A stretch of 64,000 bases of DNA from CAIZQW01 sp942493055 (GTDB taxonomy: Bacteria > Verrucomicrobiota > Kiritimatiellia > RFP12 > UBA1067): contig OW818680.1 of NCBI GenBank assembly GCA_942493055.1, positions 3,038,001 to 3,102,000 on the forward strand. Reading direction: 5' to 3'. A program made the position numbers and the translations under genes. Within the stretch, counting starts at the first letter, position 1, and every line of letters begins with the position of its first letter. The notes below the pieces were generated by a model. It saw nothing but the letters and a program-made list of their open reading frames with translations. It was not told where the DNA came from and did not search any database. Shown one piece after another: positions 50,509 through 59,265 of this stretch.

Positions 50509-51279
50509 ATGAAAAACATACTCAACCTGACCATATGCCTAGTCCCCATACTCGGGACACTGTACGCCGCCGAGCCTGCTCAGCCAGCAAAGACCACACC
50601 TGACGCCAAGGCCAAAGAGCCTGCCAAAGTCTGGACAGAGCCGCCTGTCGTCGAGCCCAAGTATGACGGGACGCCCGTCAAAGCACCAGACGGTGCCACC
50701 ATCCTGTTCAACGGAACGGATGCCTCGTCGTGGATCAGCCTCCCGAACAAAAAGGATGCGGTTCAGACGAATGCCTTCCGCTGGAAGATCGAGAACAATT
50801 ACATGGAGGTCGTGCCCAAGACCGGCATGATCCAGACCGTAAAGCCCTTCATCACCAGCGGTCACCTGCACATCGAGTGGGCGACGCCTGCAGAGGTCAA
50901 GGGAAGCAGCCAGGGACGCGGCAACAGCGGCGTCTTCATTGAAGGGCTTCCCGAGTTGCAGGTGCTCGACTCCTATGACAACAAGACCTACTTCGATGGA
51001 CAAGCTGCGGCCTTCTACAAACAGCGTCCGCCCCTCGTGAACGCCTGTCGCGGTCCGGGCCTCTGGCAGTGCTATGACATCCACCTCCAGCGCGCAACAG
51101 TCGAAGGGGGAAAAGTCGTCAAGCCCGCTGTTGTCACGGTCTACCACAACAACGTCTTGGTGCAGGACAAGTTCGAGTTCTCCAACTTCATGCAGGCCGG
51201 CACGCTCAAGTTCCAGGACCACGGCAACCCGGTCCGCTTCCGCAACATCTGGTTCTTGCCTAAGACAGAAAAAGAATGA
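50509..51279 (+). CDS. 3-keto-disaccharide hydrolase / DUF1080-type exported protein
   Basis: 256 residues from ATG 50509 (AAGGAGA 5 bases upstream). Signal peptide MKNILNLTICLVPILGTLYA, then an Ala/Lys/Pro linker and the concanavalin-like domain: PDGATILFNGTDASSW, FRWKIENNYMEVVPKTGMIQT, HIEWATPAEVKGSSQGRGN, SGVFIEGLPELQVLDSYDN, GLWQCYDIHLQR, VTVYHNNVLVQD and NPVRFRNIWF. These match the family that cleaves 3-keto-glycosides and is abundant in PVC bacteria. It usually works with GFO/IDH-type oxidoreductases that oxidise C3; none is beside it, although an FAD oxidoreductase is 5 kb upstream. Confidence 0.93.
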   Translation: MKNILNLTICLVPILGTLYAAEPAQPAKTTPDAKAKEPAKVWTEPPVVEPKYDGTPVKAPDGATILFNGTDASSWISLPNKKDAVQTNAFRWKIENNYMEVVPKTGMIQTVKPFITSGHLHIEWATPAEVKGSSQGRGNSGVFIEGLPELQVLDSYDNKTYFDGQAAAFYKQRPPLVNACRGPGLWQCYDIHLQRATVEGGKVVKPAVVTVYHNNVLVQDKFEFSNFMQAGTLKFQDHGNPVRFRNIWFLPKTEKE

Positions 51280-51283
51280 AATA

Positions 51284-51523
51284 CTTTTTCCGCAAAAGCC
51301 GCAAAGGAGAGCGCAAAGGGTCAGCCTGCCTCACGCATGAATACATGCACGGCAGAGCGACCCTTTGCGCGGAATCAACTCAATGTTCATCAGCAAAAAA
51401 CTTGTTTTTTGCTGATGAACATGAAATTCGTTTCCTCTGGGCGGTTATCCGTTCTGCCGTGCTGTATTCAGCGTGAGGCAGACGAGATAACCGCCCTTCT
51501 TATAGCGGCTTTTGCGGTAACGT
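51284..51523. repeat. Structured element R1, copy 3 (diverged, 240 bp)
   Basis: Ends pair as ccgcaaaagccgc (51290-51302) and gcggcttttgcgg (51505-51517). Left hairpin 51311-51370: GCGCAAAGGGT/ACCCTTTGCGC, CTGCC/GGCAG, GCATG-aata-CATGC. Centre: a perfect 19-bp stem with 2-nt loop, 51383-51422 (ATGTTCATCAGCAAAAAAC and its complement). Right hairpin 51439-51496: GGGCGGTTATC/GATAACCGCCC, CTGCC/GGCAG, GCTG-tatt-CAGC. Nearly every changed base against copy 1 is matched by its partner. It fills a convergent gap between the stops at 51279 and 51548. Confidence 0.88.
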
Positions 51524-51547
51524 CTTAAACTACAAACTGTTGGCAGT

Positions 51548-54500
51548 CTACTTGAACTGGATCATGGTTCCGGAGGGCGCCACAACAAGTGTGGCCGAGC
51601 TGTTCGTGACGCGCACCTTTACGATGTACGATACTGGCGGAGGGGTGGTCAGGACCGCATTGGCCAGCGCATCCTGCGTGGCCGCGTCAGCGGAGGCGTA
51701 GGTAAAGAGCAGCAGGTTTAAGGGGTAGGTCGCGCCTGCGGGGACAGCCAGATTCACCGTGCCAACCGTTGTCAGCGACCCGCTGACGGCCAGCGTCGCG
51801 CTGTAGTTGCCACCCTCGAAGGTCACGGTCAGGTTGCCGTTGACAATGGCGGAACCCGTCAGCTCGCCGCCTGTTTTGATGATGATGTTGGTGATCCCCG
51901 TCAACACGGCACCCTCCAAGTCGAGCACGCCAGCCTCAACGACAAGCGCACCCGTCACGCCGAGCGGGCCGGAGAGCGTCTGTTTTTCAGGTCCGATCTT
52001 AATCAGGGTACCGCTGCCCGTGACCGTGCCGGTGAAGGTCGAATCCGCAAGGGCATTGATGCCCAGCGTACCGCCTGTGAGCGTGATTGTTCCGTCGCCG
52101 CTCAGCGGGCCGACCGTCTCACGGACCCCGACAATCGCCAGTTCCGCCGGGGAAGTGACCGTTGTGGCGGAGAGGTCGGAGAGCACGTTCATGTCGCCGA
52201 AGTCCCCCATGCGCCATGCGCCGACAAAGCTGTTGCGGGCCGTTGTGATGGCGGCCTGATTGGCGGAGTAGTCACGGAGGTCGACGGTTGTCCAGTTCAC
52301 GCCGTCAGTGCTGATGTCTACCGACCAGATGACAGGATCGCGCCCGGTGGCATCATTGGCGGTATACCAGCGGTAGCCATCAAAGAGCACAGGCGCCGGC
52401 AGGGTCACGACCAGCGGATAGATCGGCGTCGTGTTGATGTAGAACTTGGTGTTCACGTTGTTGTCGATCGCCTTCTCAGGTCCCTCAGGTCCTGCCCCTG
52501 CGCCAGGCGATGTTCCCAGCGTGCCGACGGGATAGTCAACCTTCTGTCCGTTGAGCATAATGTGAAACTCCGAAATCTGGTAGCCGCTATTCATGTGGTC
52601 GCCGCTGGTGCGCATCATCTTCGGGAAGAACCGTACATATTTCGTGAACACGGCGCCGCCCACAGCGGCCACACCGCCCGAGATTGTTGTAGCGCCGGTA
52701 TAGGTGCTGTTGAGTCCGGACATGTAGGTTTTGCCGCTTCCAGCGTGAGTCAGGCCCAGCGCGCTCTGGCCATCCGCCAGCGAGCCGACGGTGAAGAAGT
52801 TCGTCGCCACCCCGCCAACCACTAATTTGACCGGCAGTATGCCGTTATTGACGACGTTCACCCCAAAACTCATGGGCGTGAACAGCGCATCCGCTCCCGT
52901 TGTCGAGGCCAGTGCGACTGTGCCGTTGCCGGTGACCGTGCCGGCGAAGCCGGAGTAGTTTGTGATAATGGCCTCGCTGGATTCCAGCAGGAGCCTTCCC
53001 GTGCCGGCGAGTGTATTCAACGCCAGCGTCATGTCGCTGACGGTCAGTTGCGCTCCGGAGGCGATGGTGACAGGGGCGGAGGGGACTGTTTTCGGCTGCG
53101 GGGCAAGGGCAAGCCACTTCTCCGAGAGATATTCATTCACCTTTTCACGTTCGGAGGTTGAAAGGACCCGGTCGAACACCAGGACCTCGCCGATGTAGCC
53201 GCGGAAGTAGCGTTGATTCGTATTGTTCCAGTAGTCGCCGATCGCCTGGGTCATTGACCATGCGGAGCCTCTGATGGAGGTCAGGATGTAGGGCTTGGTG
53301 TTGTCGTAGGTGTTGCCCGCAACGCCATTGATGTACATGGATCCCAAATTGCTCCAGGTCGCGCTATTGCCGGGGTGCTGCCAGCGGTTATTCGCGTCGG
53401 CGCGGATGCCGTTGTCCACACCGCTTTGCCCCCAGATGCCGTCAAGGCTCCCATAGGAGGTTGTCTTGGCCACGATAAAGACCGTCTGGGCGTTTGCATT
53501 CTTATTCGCATACATCCGGTTTCGGGCGCTGTCGCTGAAGCGAACAGCGGCGCGTCCGTTGATTGCGTTTTCAACGTAGGTCGGGCGCTGGGCATCCGTG
53601 CTCTGGCTGAAGTTCACGCCAGCGGAGGTGGAGTCGTTCCAGTTGGTCACCCGATTGCCGCTCAGTCCGATCGTGCTGGTGTTCGAGGCGTCCAGCCGGT
53701 AGGAGAGTCCGGCCGGGAAGGGGAACCATTTGTCGGTGAGGTAGGCTTCGACCGCCTGACGCTCCGCCACGCTCAGCGTGCGGTTGTAAACCAGGACCTC
53801 GCCGATGTAGCCTCGGAAGTAACGTTGGTACGTTCCGCTGTTCCAGTAGTCGCCGATCGCCTGCGCGGAGCCGGTGTCGGGGGTGCCTCGGACCGCCGTC
53901 AGGATATACGGGTCAGCGGGCTTAAAGGTGTTGCCGGCAACGCCATTGATATAGATGGAGCCGAACTGGGTAAACTCCCCTTCGTTGCCAGGATGCTGCC
54001 AGGTTCCCAGGGCAGAGGCGCGGATCCCGTGGTCTCCGAGGTTGCGTCCCCAGATACCGTCAAGCCCTCCATACGAGGTTGTCTTGGCCACAATAAAGAC
54101 CGTCTGGGCAGTGGCCGCCTTGTTTGCGGCCATGCGGGTGCGGACGCTGTCGCTAAACTTGACGGCAGGCAAGCCGTTGATTGCGTTCTGAACGTAGGTC
54201 GGCTGCTGCGGAATGGCGGCCTGAGAGAAATTGACGCCGGCGGCTGTGGAGTCGGCCCAGACAGACACATTCGAACCGCCCAGCGTAATGGATTCGGAGT
54301 TTGCCGCATCGAGCTGGTAGGAGAGACCTGCGGTGATGGGCAGGGCTTTGCGCAGGAGCCGCACGGTTCCCGCATCTATGGCCGTGGCCCCGCTATAGGC
54401 GATGGAGGAGACAGCCATCGTCAGCGAACCTGCACCCACTTTTGTCAGGCTCAAGGTGCCGGATCCATTGGCGAGTGTCCCGGGAAAGGTCGAGGTGCTG

Positions 54501-56902
54501 TCCCCCTCGCCGACCGACAAGGTAGCTGCAGCGCCATTGTTCACAACCAGACCATCGCTGCCCGTGGCGGTCAGTGCTCCGACGGCCTCATTCTGGCCAT
54601 TGATATCAAGTGTCCCGCCTGCCAGATGCAGATCCCCTCCGATCTGATTGCCGTTGGAGCCTGTCAGCTTCGCGGAAGTTCCGCTACCCATGCTCAAGGA
54701 ACCGACCGCGACAGCGTCGGCCGCCCCGGTTTTATTGAGTTCAACTGTTCCGGTGTTCACCGCAAGCGAGAGGGCGTTGCTGGCCGTACCGCCGAGTATC
54801 AAGGCGCCCGCCCCGGTCTTGCTGATCAGCCCCGCGCCCGTGACCGGGCTGTTCACGGTCAGGGTGTCGTCCGCCGTGACATTCAACGCGCCGCTTTGCG
54901 CCGTGACCGGGGTGGTGCTCAGCGTAAGGCTGTTTCCGTCTTTGTTAGAGAGCGTGCCGCCGGCCAGCGTGACCGCCGCCCCGCCGAGCACAGCCTCGCT
55001 GCCCGCCACCAGCGTGCCTTCGTAGATGACAATATCGCCGGTCAGCGCTGATCCCGTGCCGCTCAGCTCGGTCGTGCCGGTGCCGCGCTTCTCCACGGTG
55101 CCGGTCCCGGAGAAATCGCCGCTGTATGTGATGGTCCCCTTGCCCGTGAAGAGCGCAGTCGAAGCCGTCAACGCAAAATCATTTGAAACGTTCAACAGGT
55201 TGCCCGGGAGATCCAGAAACGTGCTGTTCACAAACTGCAGGGTACTGAAGGCAAGCGTGTTGCCATTGAGAACCGTGGCGGTCCCGTCGCCGCCGAGGGT
55301 TGTGTTGGCCACGAGGGTCGCGCCGTAGGAGCTGAGGGTCAGGGCCCCGCCGAGCAGGTCGCTGCCATCCAGAAAGAGGTTGGCGCCCGTCGAGACCGTG
55401 TAGGCGGCGGAGGGCATGCGCCGCAGCCAGACGTTATTGGTCAGGGTCAGGCCGCCGGAGGTGGCGACATCCGCATCCAGCGCCGCCGGGGAGAGCGGAT
55501 CGGCTGAGCCGAAGCGGACCGGAGCGCCGTTGTTGTTGATGGTGAGCGTGGGCTCCGGAACCTGGACGCTGTTGGTCGTGACGATGCCGGCGAACACAAT
55601 GTCGCCGGCTGCTCCGTCGACCGTGAGCGTGGTGTTTGTTTCGAGAAGGATGCGGGCCGTCAGTACATGATCGGCTCCCGCCGCCAGCTCATGAGGTTTC
55701 CCAGGGGCAACGATGTCCAGATCGCCGCCCTTGAAAAGAAGGGTGGTTTTGCCCAGGTTCGGCCCGCCGGCCTGCGCCGTGCCGTCCCGCAGCTCAAGGA
55801 TGCCCGCCTCCGTCAAGGTTGCATTGTCCAGGTCCAGCGCGCCCGAGCCCCTTTTCTCAAGGGTTGCTCCGCCGGTGACGGTCCCGCTGAAGTCGCTGGC
55901 GCCATTCTGGCTTCCAATGATCAGGCGTCCCTGGTTGGCCACGGAGGTGGTAATCGTTGCGCGGGCACCGGAAGAGAGCGTATCAACCGACTCTGTTTTG
56001 CCGTTCAGATCCAGAATAGCCGCCGGGAGGGTGTTCGACAGGGCAGTATCTCCGCCGATGATCAAACCCCCTGCATCCGGCAGCACCTCGTTGTCACCCA
56101 AGACCAGGGTAGCGCTCTGTCCGGGGTTCGCCCCCGGGCCCTGCGTCCCGATCCGGGTGCCGCCGGCATAATCATTGGCGCTGTTGCCAAGATAAACCTT
56201 GCTGAACTCATAGTTGATTCCCAAAAATCCTGCTCCCGTGATGGGGCTGTTGATCTCTGTCCTGGCATTCGAATAGCCGGAGCCAAGATACCCGCCAAGC
56301 TCCGTGAGGGTTATTCCGCGGTTGGCCAGAATGGTCAACGCCGCATTGTTGGCGTCGTTCATCAACCCGCCGCCGTCGAGGATGATGGCGTCTGTCTGGA
56401 GCGCTCCGAGCGCAGGGCCAAAGGCGCTGTCGTTAATGGCGCGCACATTGCCGTTGGAGATGATGGTGCGGCCTGTCAGCAGATTATTCGACCCCAGGAA
56501 GAGACGTCCCAGGCCGGTAATCAGCAGGTCGGTGCTGGACGACAACTTTGATCCAGCGAAACTCAAAAAGGAGGTGTCGGAGGTGTTGATCACCGCCGGA
56601 GCCACCAGTTCGTTAGTGCCCCCTGTGATAAAAACCGTCTTGCCCGCAATGGATGCATTCAAAATGAAGCCCGAGAGGATAACGGTCCCTAGGTCGTTGT
56701 TAATAGTAAAGTCGTTGCCGGAGAGATTGATAGTCGCCGTCCCGGCGGAGCCTGCGACTGTACCGTCCTGCCAGTTATTGGGATTGCTCCAATTGCCGGA
56801 AACCCTATTGGTCCAGATGCCATCCGCCGCATGACTGCACACACCGCCAACCAGAATAAACACCCCGATAATAGACCTAAACAAACCGCTGATTTTTTTC
56901 AT
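51548..56902 (-). CDS. Giant beta-strand-repeat surface protein with tandem LamG-like and F5/8C-like domains
   Basis: 1784 residues from ATG 56902 (AGGAG 6 bases upstream; the GTG at 56908 overlaps the ribosome site). Signal peptide ends at CSHAA; the opening DGIWTNRVSGNWSNPNNW is shared with the 27651 protein. About 800 residues of autotransporter-associated strand repeats follow (VEKRGTGTTELSGTGSAL, ISKTGAGALILGGTAS, LTKVGAGSLTMAVSSIAYSG). Two LamG-like modules in tandem (about 865-1065 and 1070-1270) are very similar to each other (AQTVFIVAKTTSYGGLDGIW and AQTVFIVAKTTSYGSLDGIW). An F5/8C-like domain (about 1380-1500) and more strand repeats complete it, ending LVVAPSGTMIQFK. No barrel domain is present. 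It is probably a surface glycan-binding protein. Confidence 0.92.
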   Translation of the reverse strand: MKKISGLFRSIIGVFILVGGVCSHAADGIWTNRVSGNWSNPNNWQDGTVAGSAGTATINLSGNDFTINNDLGTVILSGFILNASIAGKTVFITGGTNELVAPAVINTSDTSFLSFAGSKLSSSTDLLITGLGRLFLGSNNLLTGRTIISNGNVRAINDSAFGPALGALQTDAIILDGGGLMNDANNAALTILANRGITLTELGGYLGSGYSNARTEINSPITGAGFLGINYEFSKVYLGNSANDYAGGTRIGTQGPGANPGQSATLVLGDNEVLPDAGGLIIGGDTALSNTLPAAILDLNGKTESVDTLSSGARATITTSVANQGRLIIGSQNGASDFSGTVTGGATLEKRGSGALDLDNATLTEAGILELRDGTAQAGGPNLGKTTLLFKGGDLDIVAPGKPHELAAGADHVLTARILLETNTTLTVDGAAGDIVFAGIVTTNSVQVPEPTLTINNNGAPVRFGSADPLSPAALDADVATSGGLTLTNNVWLRRMPSAAYTVSTGANLFLDGSDLLGGALTLSSYGATLVANTTLGGDGTATVLNGNTLAFSTLQFVNSTFLDLPGNLLNVSNDFALTASTALFTGKGTITYSGDFSGTGTVEKRGTGTTELSGTGSALTGDIVIYEGTLVAGSEAVLGGAAVTLAGGTLSNKDGNSLTLSTTPVTAQSGALNVTADDTLTVNSPVTGAGLISKTGAGALILGGTASNALSLAVNTGTVELNKTGAADAVAVGSLSMGSGTSAKLTGSNGNQIGGDLHLAGGTLDINGQNEAVGALTATGSDGLVVNNGAAATLSVGEGDSTSTFPGTLANGSGTLSLTKVGAGSLTMAVSSIAYSGATAIDAGTVRLLRKALPITAGLSYQLDAANSESITLGGSNVSVWADSTAAGVNFSQAAIPQQPTYVQNAINGLPAVKFSDSVRTRMAANKAATAQTVFIVAKTTSYGGLDGIWGRNLGDHGIRASALGTWQHPGNEGEFTQFGSIYINGVAGNTFKPADPYILTAVRGTPDTGSAQAIGDYWNSGTYQRYFRGYIGEVLVYNRTLSVAERQAVEAYLTDKWFPFPAGLSYRLDASNTSTIGLSGNRVTNWNDSTSAGVNFSQSTDAQRPTYVENAINGRAAVRFSDSARNRMYANKNANAQTVFIVAKTTSYGSLDGIWGQSGVDNGIRADANNRWQHPGNSATWSNLGSMYINGVAGNTYDNTKPYILTSIRGSAWSMTQAIGDYWNNTNQRYFRGYIGEVLVFDRVLSTSEREKVNEYLSEKWLALAPQPKTVPSAPVTIASGAQLTVSDMTLALNTLAGTGRLLLESSEAIITNYSGFAGTVTGNGTVALASTTGADALFTPMSFGVNVVNNGILPVKLVVGGVATNFFTVGSLADGQSALGLTHAGSGKTYMSGLNSTYTGATTISGGVAAVGGAVFTKYVRFFPKMMRTSGDHMNSGYQISEFHIMLNGQKVDYPVGTLGTSPGAGAGPEGPEKAIDNNVNTKFYINTTPIYPLVVTLPAPVLFDGYRWYTANDATGRDPVIWSVDISTDGVNWTTVDLRDYSANQAAITTARNSFVGAWRMGDFGDMNVLSDLSATTVTSPAELAIVGVRETVGPLSGDGTITLTGGTLGINALADSTFTGTVTGSGTLIKIGPEKQTLSGPLGVTGALVVEAGVLDLEGAVLTGITNIIIKTGGELTGSAIVNGNLTVTFEGGNYSATLAVSGSLTTVGTVNLAVPAGATYPLNLLLFTYASADAATQDALANAVLTTPPPVSYIVKVRVTNSSATLVVAPSGTMIQFK

Positions 56903-57038
56903 AAACACTCCTGACTCACCTGAATAACCACCTTTTACACTTTCAAGCCAAACACTAATGGCTAAAACTTAATCACATTTGCCCAAGAAAGTCAAAATTA
57001 CAATTGCACTACAGCCCGTTTTTCTTTAACCTGACCCC

Positions 57039-58502
57039 ATGAGAAATATTAAAAGGGCTGGTTTCATCACTCTGCTTCTGCTGTCGGCGGCACAGCAGTC
57101 TCTTCTTGCCGATACCGCCAAGCCCAACGTCATCGTCATTCTCGCCGATGATATGGGCTACGCGGATCTAGGAGCGCAGGAGGTCCGGAAGGATCTCAAG
57201 ACGCCCCACCTCGACGCCCTCGCAGCAGGCGGCGTGCGGTGCACCGCCGGTTACATCACCTCCCCGCAATGCTCGCCCTCGCGCGCCGGACTCATCACTG
57301 GCTGTTATCAGCAGCGCTACGGCATCGACACGATTCCAGATGTGCCACTGCCCCGCGAGGCCGTCACCCTGGCCGAGCGCCTCGGCCCTGCAGGATACCG
57401 CTGCGGCTTTGTCGGGAAATGGCACCTCGAACCCAATGTCACCTGCACGAAGTGGATGGAGAAGGAACTTCCCGAGTGCGCCAAGCTTCCGCCCAAACAG
57501 CGCCGCATCCCGCAACCCAAAATTCTGTGCTTCAGCCCTGCAGCGCAAGGCTTCCACGAGTTCTTCTGGGGCGAGATGCTTCACTACCGCGCGAACTTTT
57601 CATTGGAGGGCCGCGACTTGAAACCTGAGGGCGAAGCTGTTTCAATGCCGAAGGAGTTCCGGGTCGATGTCCAGACCCGCGCCGCCGTCGCCTTCATCGA
57701 ACGCAACCATGCGAAGCCGTTTTACTTGCATGTCGGCTACTATGCTCCGCACACCCCGCTCGAAGCCACGAAGAAATACCTCGACCGCTTTCCAGGCCCC
57801 ATGCCTGAACGCCGCCGCTACGCACTGTCCATGCTCGCCGCGATTGACGACGGCGTGGGCGAGATCATGAAGAAGCTGCGCGACCACGGACTTGAGAAGA
57901 ACACCCTCGTCATCTTCACAAGCGACAACGGCGCGCCATTGAAGATCACCAAAGAGGACAGCCCGATCAACGCAGATCCAGGCGGCTGGGACGGCTCGCT
58001 CAATGAGCCCTGGATCGGCGAGAAGGGGATGCTCAGCGAAGGCGGCATCCGCGTGCCCATGCTCTTCTCCTGGAGCGGCACCCTGCCCGCTGGAAAAGTG
58101 TACACGCACCCGGTCAGCTCACTCGATTTCGCTGCCACGGCAAACGCCCTTGCCGGACTTCCCGCGACCGCCACGCTTGACGGCGTCGATCTGCTGCCGT
58201 TCCTGACGGGCAATAACCCTGGTGCGCCCCATGACCAGCTCTGCTGGCGCTTCTGGAATCAGGCCGCGATCCGTGAAGGCCCATGGAAATATCTCAGCGG
58301 CGGCGGCAAATCGGAGTTCCTCTTCGACCTCGGAAGCGACGCCCACGAGACCAAGAACCTCATCACCCAGCACCCCGAACGCGCAGCCGCGCTCCGCGCC
58401 AAACTCGTCACATGGACCGGACAATTCCAGCCCCCCGGCATCCCTGACAAACCGCGCAACGAACAGGAAACCAAGTGGTATCAACACTACTTCAAAGAGT
58501 GA
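57039..58502 (+). CDS. Exported sulfatase (formylglycine-dependent)
   Basis: 487 residues with a signal peptide (AGFITLLLLSAAQQSLLA). Metal residues in VIVILADDMGYADLG, nucleophile motif CSPSR (Cys78) followed by AGLITGCYQQRYG, then CGFVGKWHLE, YLHVGYYAPHTPLE and VIFTSDNGAPLK (second metal site). This is the arylsulfatase A-like layout. No convincing ribosome site is visible at 57039, but the signal peptide fits that start. It is divergent from the giant protein at 51548. The next gene starts 11 bp after the stop with its own AAGGAG, possibly co-transcribed despite an unrelated role. Confidence 0.94.
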   Translation: MRNIKRAGFITLLLLSAAQQSLLADTAKPNVIVILADDMGYADLGAQEVRKDLKTPHLDALAAGGVRCTAGYITSPQCSPSRAGLITGCYQQRYGIDTIPDVPLPREAVTLAERLGPAGYRCGFVGKWHLEPNVTCTKWMEKELPECAKLPPKQRRIPQPKILCFSPAAQGFHEFFWGEMLHYRANFSLEGRDLKPEGEAVSMPKEFRVDVQTRAAVAFIERNHAKPFYLHVGYYAPHTPLEATKKYLDRFPGPMPERRRYALSMLAAIDDGVGEIMKKLRDHGLEKNTLVIFTSDNGAPLKITKEDSPINADPGGWDGSLNEPWIGEKGMLSEGGIRVPMLFSWSGTLPAGKVYTHPVSSLDFAATANALAGLPATATLDGVDLLPFLTGNNPGAPHDQLCWRFWNQAAIREGPWKYLSGGGKSEFLFDLGSDAHETKNLITQHPERAAALRAKLVTWTGQFQPPGIPDKPRNEQETKWYQHYFKE

Positions 58503-58513
58503 AAAGGAGAGGG

Positions 58514-59101
58514 ATGATAAATCAGAAGCCCGCTGCTACTAAGAAACCTGTAGGATGGAGCACTGTAAAGCAACACCTTGCCGACTGGAGTCAGCCCGCA
58601 TTGCTGGCCTTGGTCAAAGACCTTTATGATGTCACGCCAGCGAACCGTGCTTTTATCAACGCCCGGTGCCAGTCCGAGGAGGACGGCGGGGAAACGTTGG
58701 AGGCCTATCGAAACAAGATCGTCGAGCACTTCTACCCTAAGCGTGGCGAAGGCAAGCTCAAGATGGGTGAGGCGCGCAAGGCCATCCGCGAGTATCGCAA
58801 GGCCACGGGCAATGTGGCCGGCGTAGCGGAACTGTTGATGGCTTATGTGGAAAACGGCGTACACTTTACCTGCGAGTATGGAGACATTGACGAGCGCTTC
58901 TACAATAGCGTGGAGTCGGTGCTGAATGAGTTGGCTGATCTGTTGAGAGGAGAAGCACGGGAACTGTACCCGAAATTCCGCGAACGTCTCGCAAAAGTGG
59001 AGCAATTGACCGACGGCATTGGTTGGGGATTCCACGATGCAGTCGCAGATACGGTCGGGGAACTGGAGAGCGAACTGGGAGCGCCAAGAGCGTCCGTTTG
59101 A
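58514..59101 (+). CDS. Cytoplasmic protein of unknown function, possibly DUF6155-like
   Basis: 195 residues from ATG 58514 with AAGGAGAG upstream. A helical protein: TVKQHLADWSQPALLALVKD, LYDVTPANRAFINARC, EAYRNKIVEHFYPKRGEGKL, GEARKAIREYRKATGNVAGV, AELLMAYVENGVHFTCEYGD, FYNSVESVLNELADLL. The phrase L-x-x-LY-x-x-x-x-x-N-x-x-F-x-x-x-R resembles what I recall of DUF6155, from memory and unverified. No signal peptide. The last residues (GAPRASV) abut, and slightly overlap in another frame, a degraded HsdM-like tail. It marks the left edge of the defence-like region. Confidence 0.72.
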   Translation: MINQKPAATKKPVGWSTVKQHLADWSQPALLALVKDLYDVTPANRAFINARCQSEEDGGETLEAYRNKIVEHFYPKRGEGKLKMGEARKAIREYRKATGNVAGVAELLMAYVENGVHFTCEYGDIDERFYNSVESVLNELADLLRGEARELYPKFRERLAKVEQLTDGIGWGFHDAVADTVGELESELGAPRASV

Positions 59102-59221
59102 AGCAGAGCAAGCCCTTGTCAACGCCAACCGCGACCTCATCACCCGCTTCGAAACCAAGATTAAACCACCCTCGCACGGGTTTGGGGGGGGAGTGAGGGA
59201 GGAGAGGGAGCCTTGTTTTGA
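59091..59221 (+). pseudogene. Remnant of a type I restriction-modification methylase C-terminus (HsdM-like), frameshifted
   Basis: Reading from 59091 gives RPFEAEQALVNANRDLITRF then ETKI. Shifting frame at about 59165 continues TTLARVWGGSEGGEGALF and a TGA at 59219-59221. Together this reads like the common HsdM/N6-methylase tail of the form N-x-x-LI-x-RFE-x-KI-x-x-TLARVWGE. No upstream methylase domain (no NPPF/NPPY) is present, so only the tail survives. A run of eight G (59184-59191) follows the break. The first 11 bases overlap the end of the preceding gene. Family resemblance is from memory. Confidence 0.6.
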
Positions 59222-59265
59222 CTTGGCTTTAAAAAGGAAAGATGCTAATTTGAAGCATAACTTTT

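Noticed and set aside
53375..55051. 558-codon plus-strand open frame
   Set aside because: Antisense shadow of the beta-strand-repeat protein; Arg/Ala/Gly-rich with no family resemblance.
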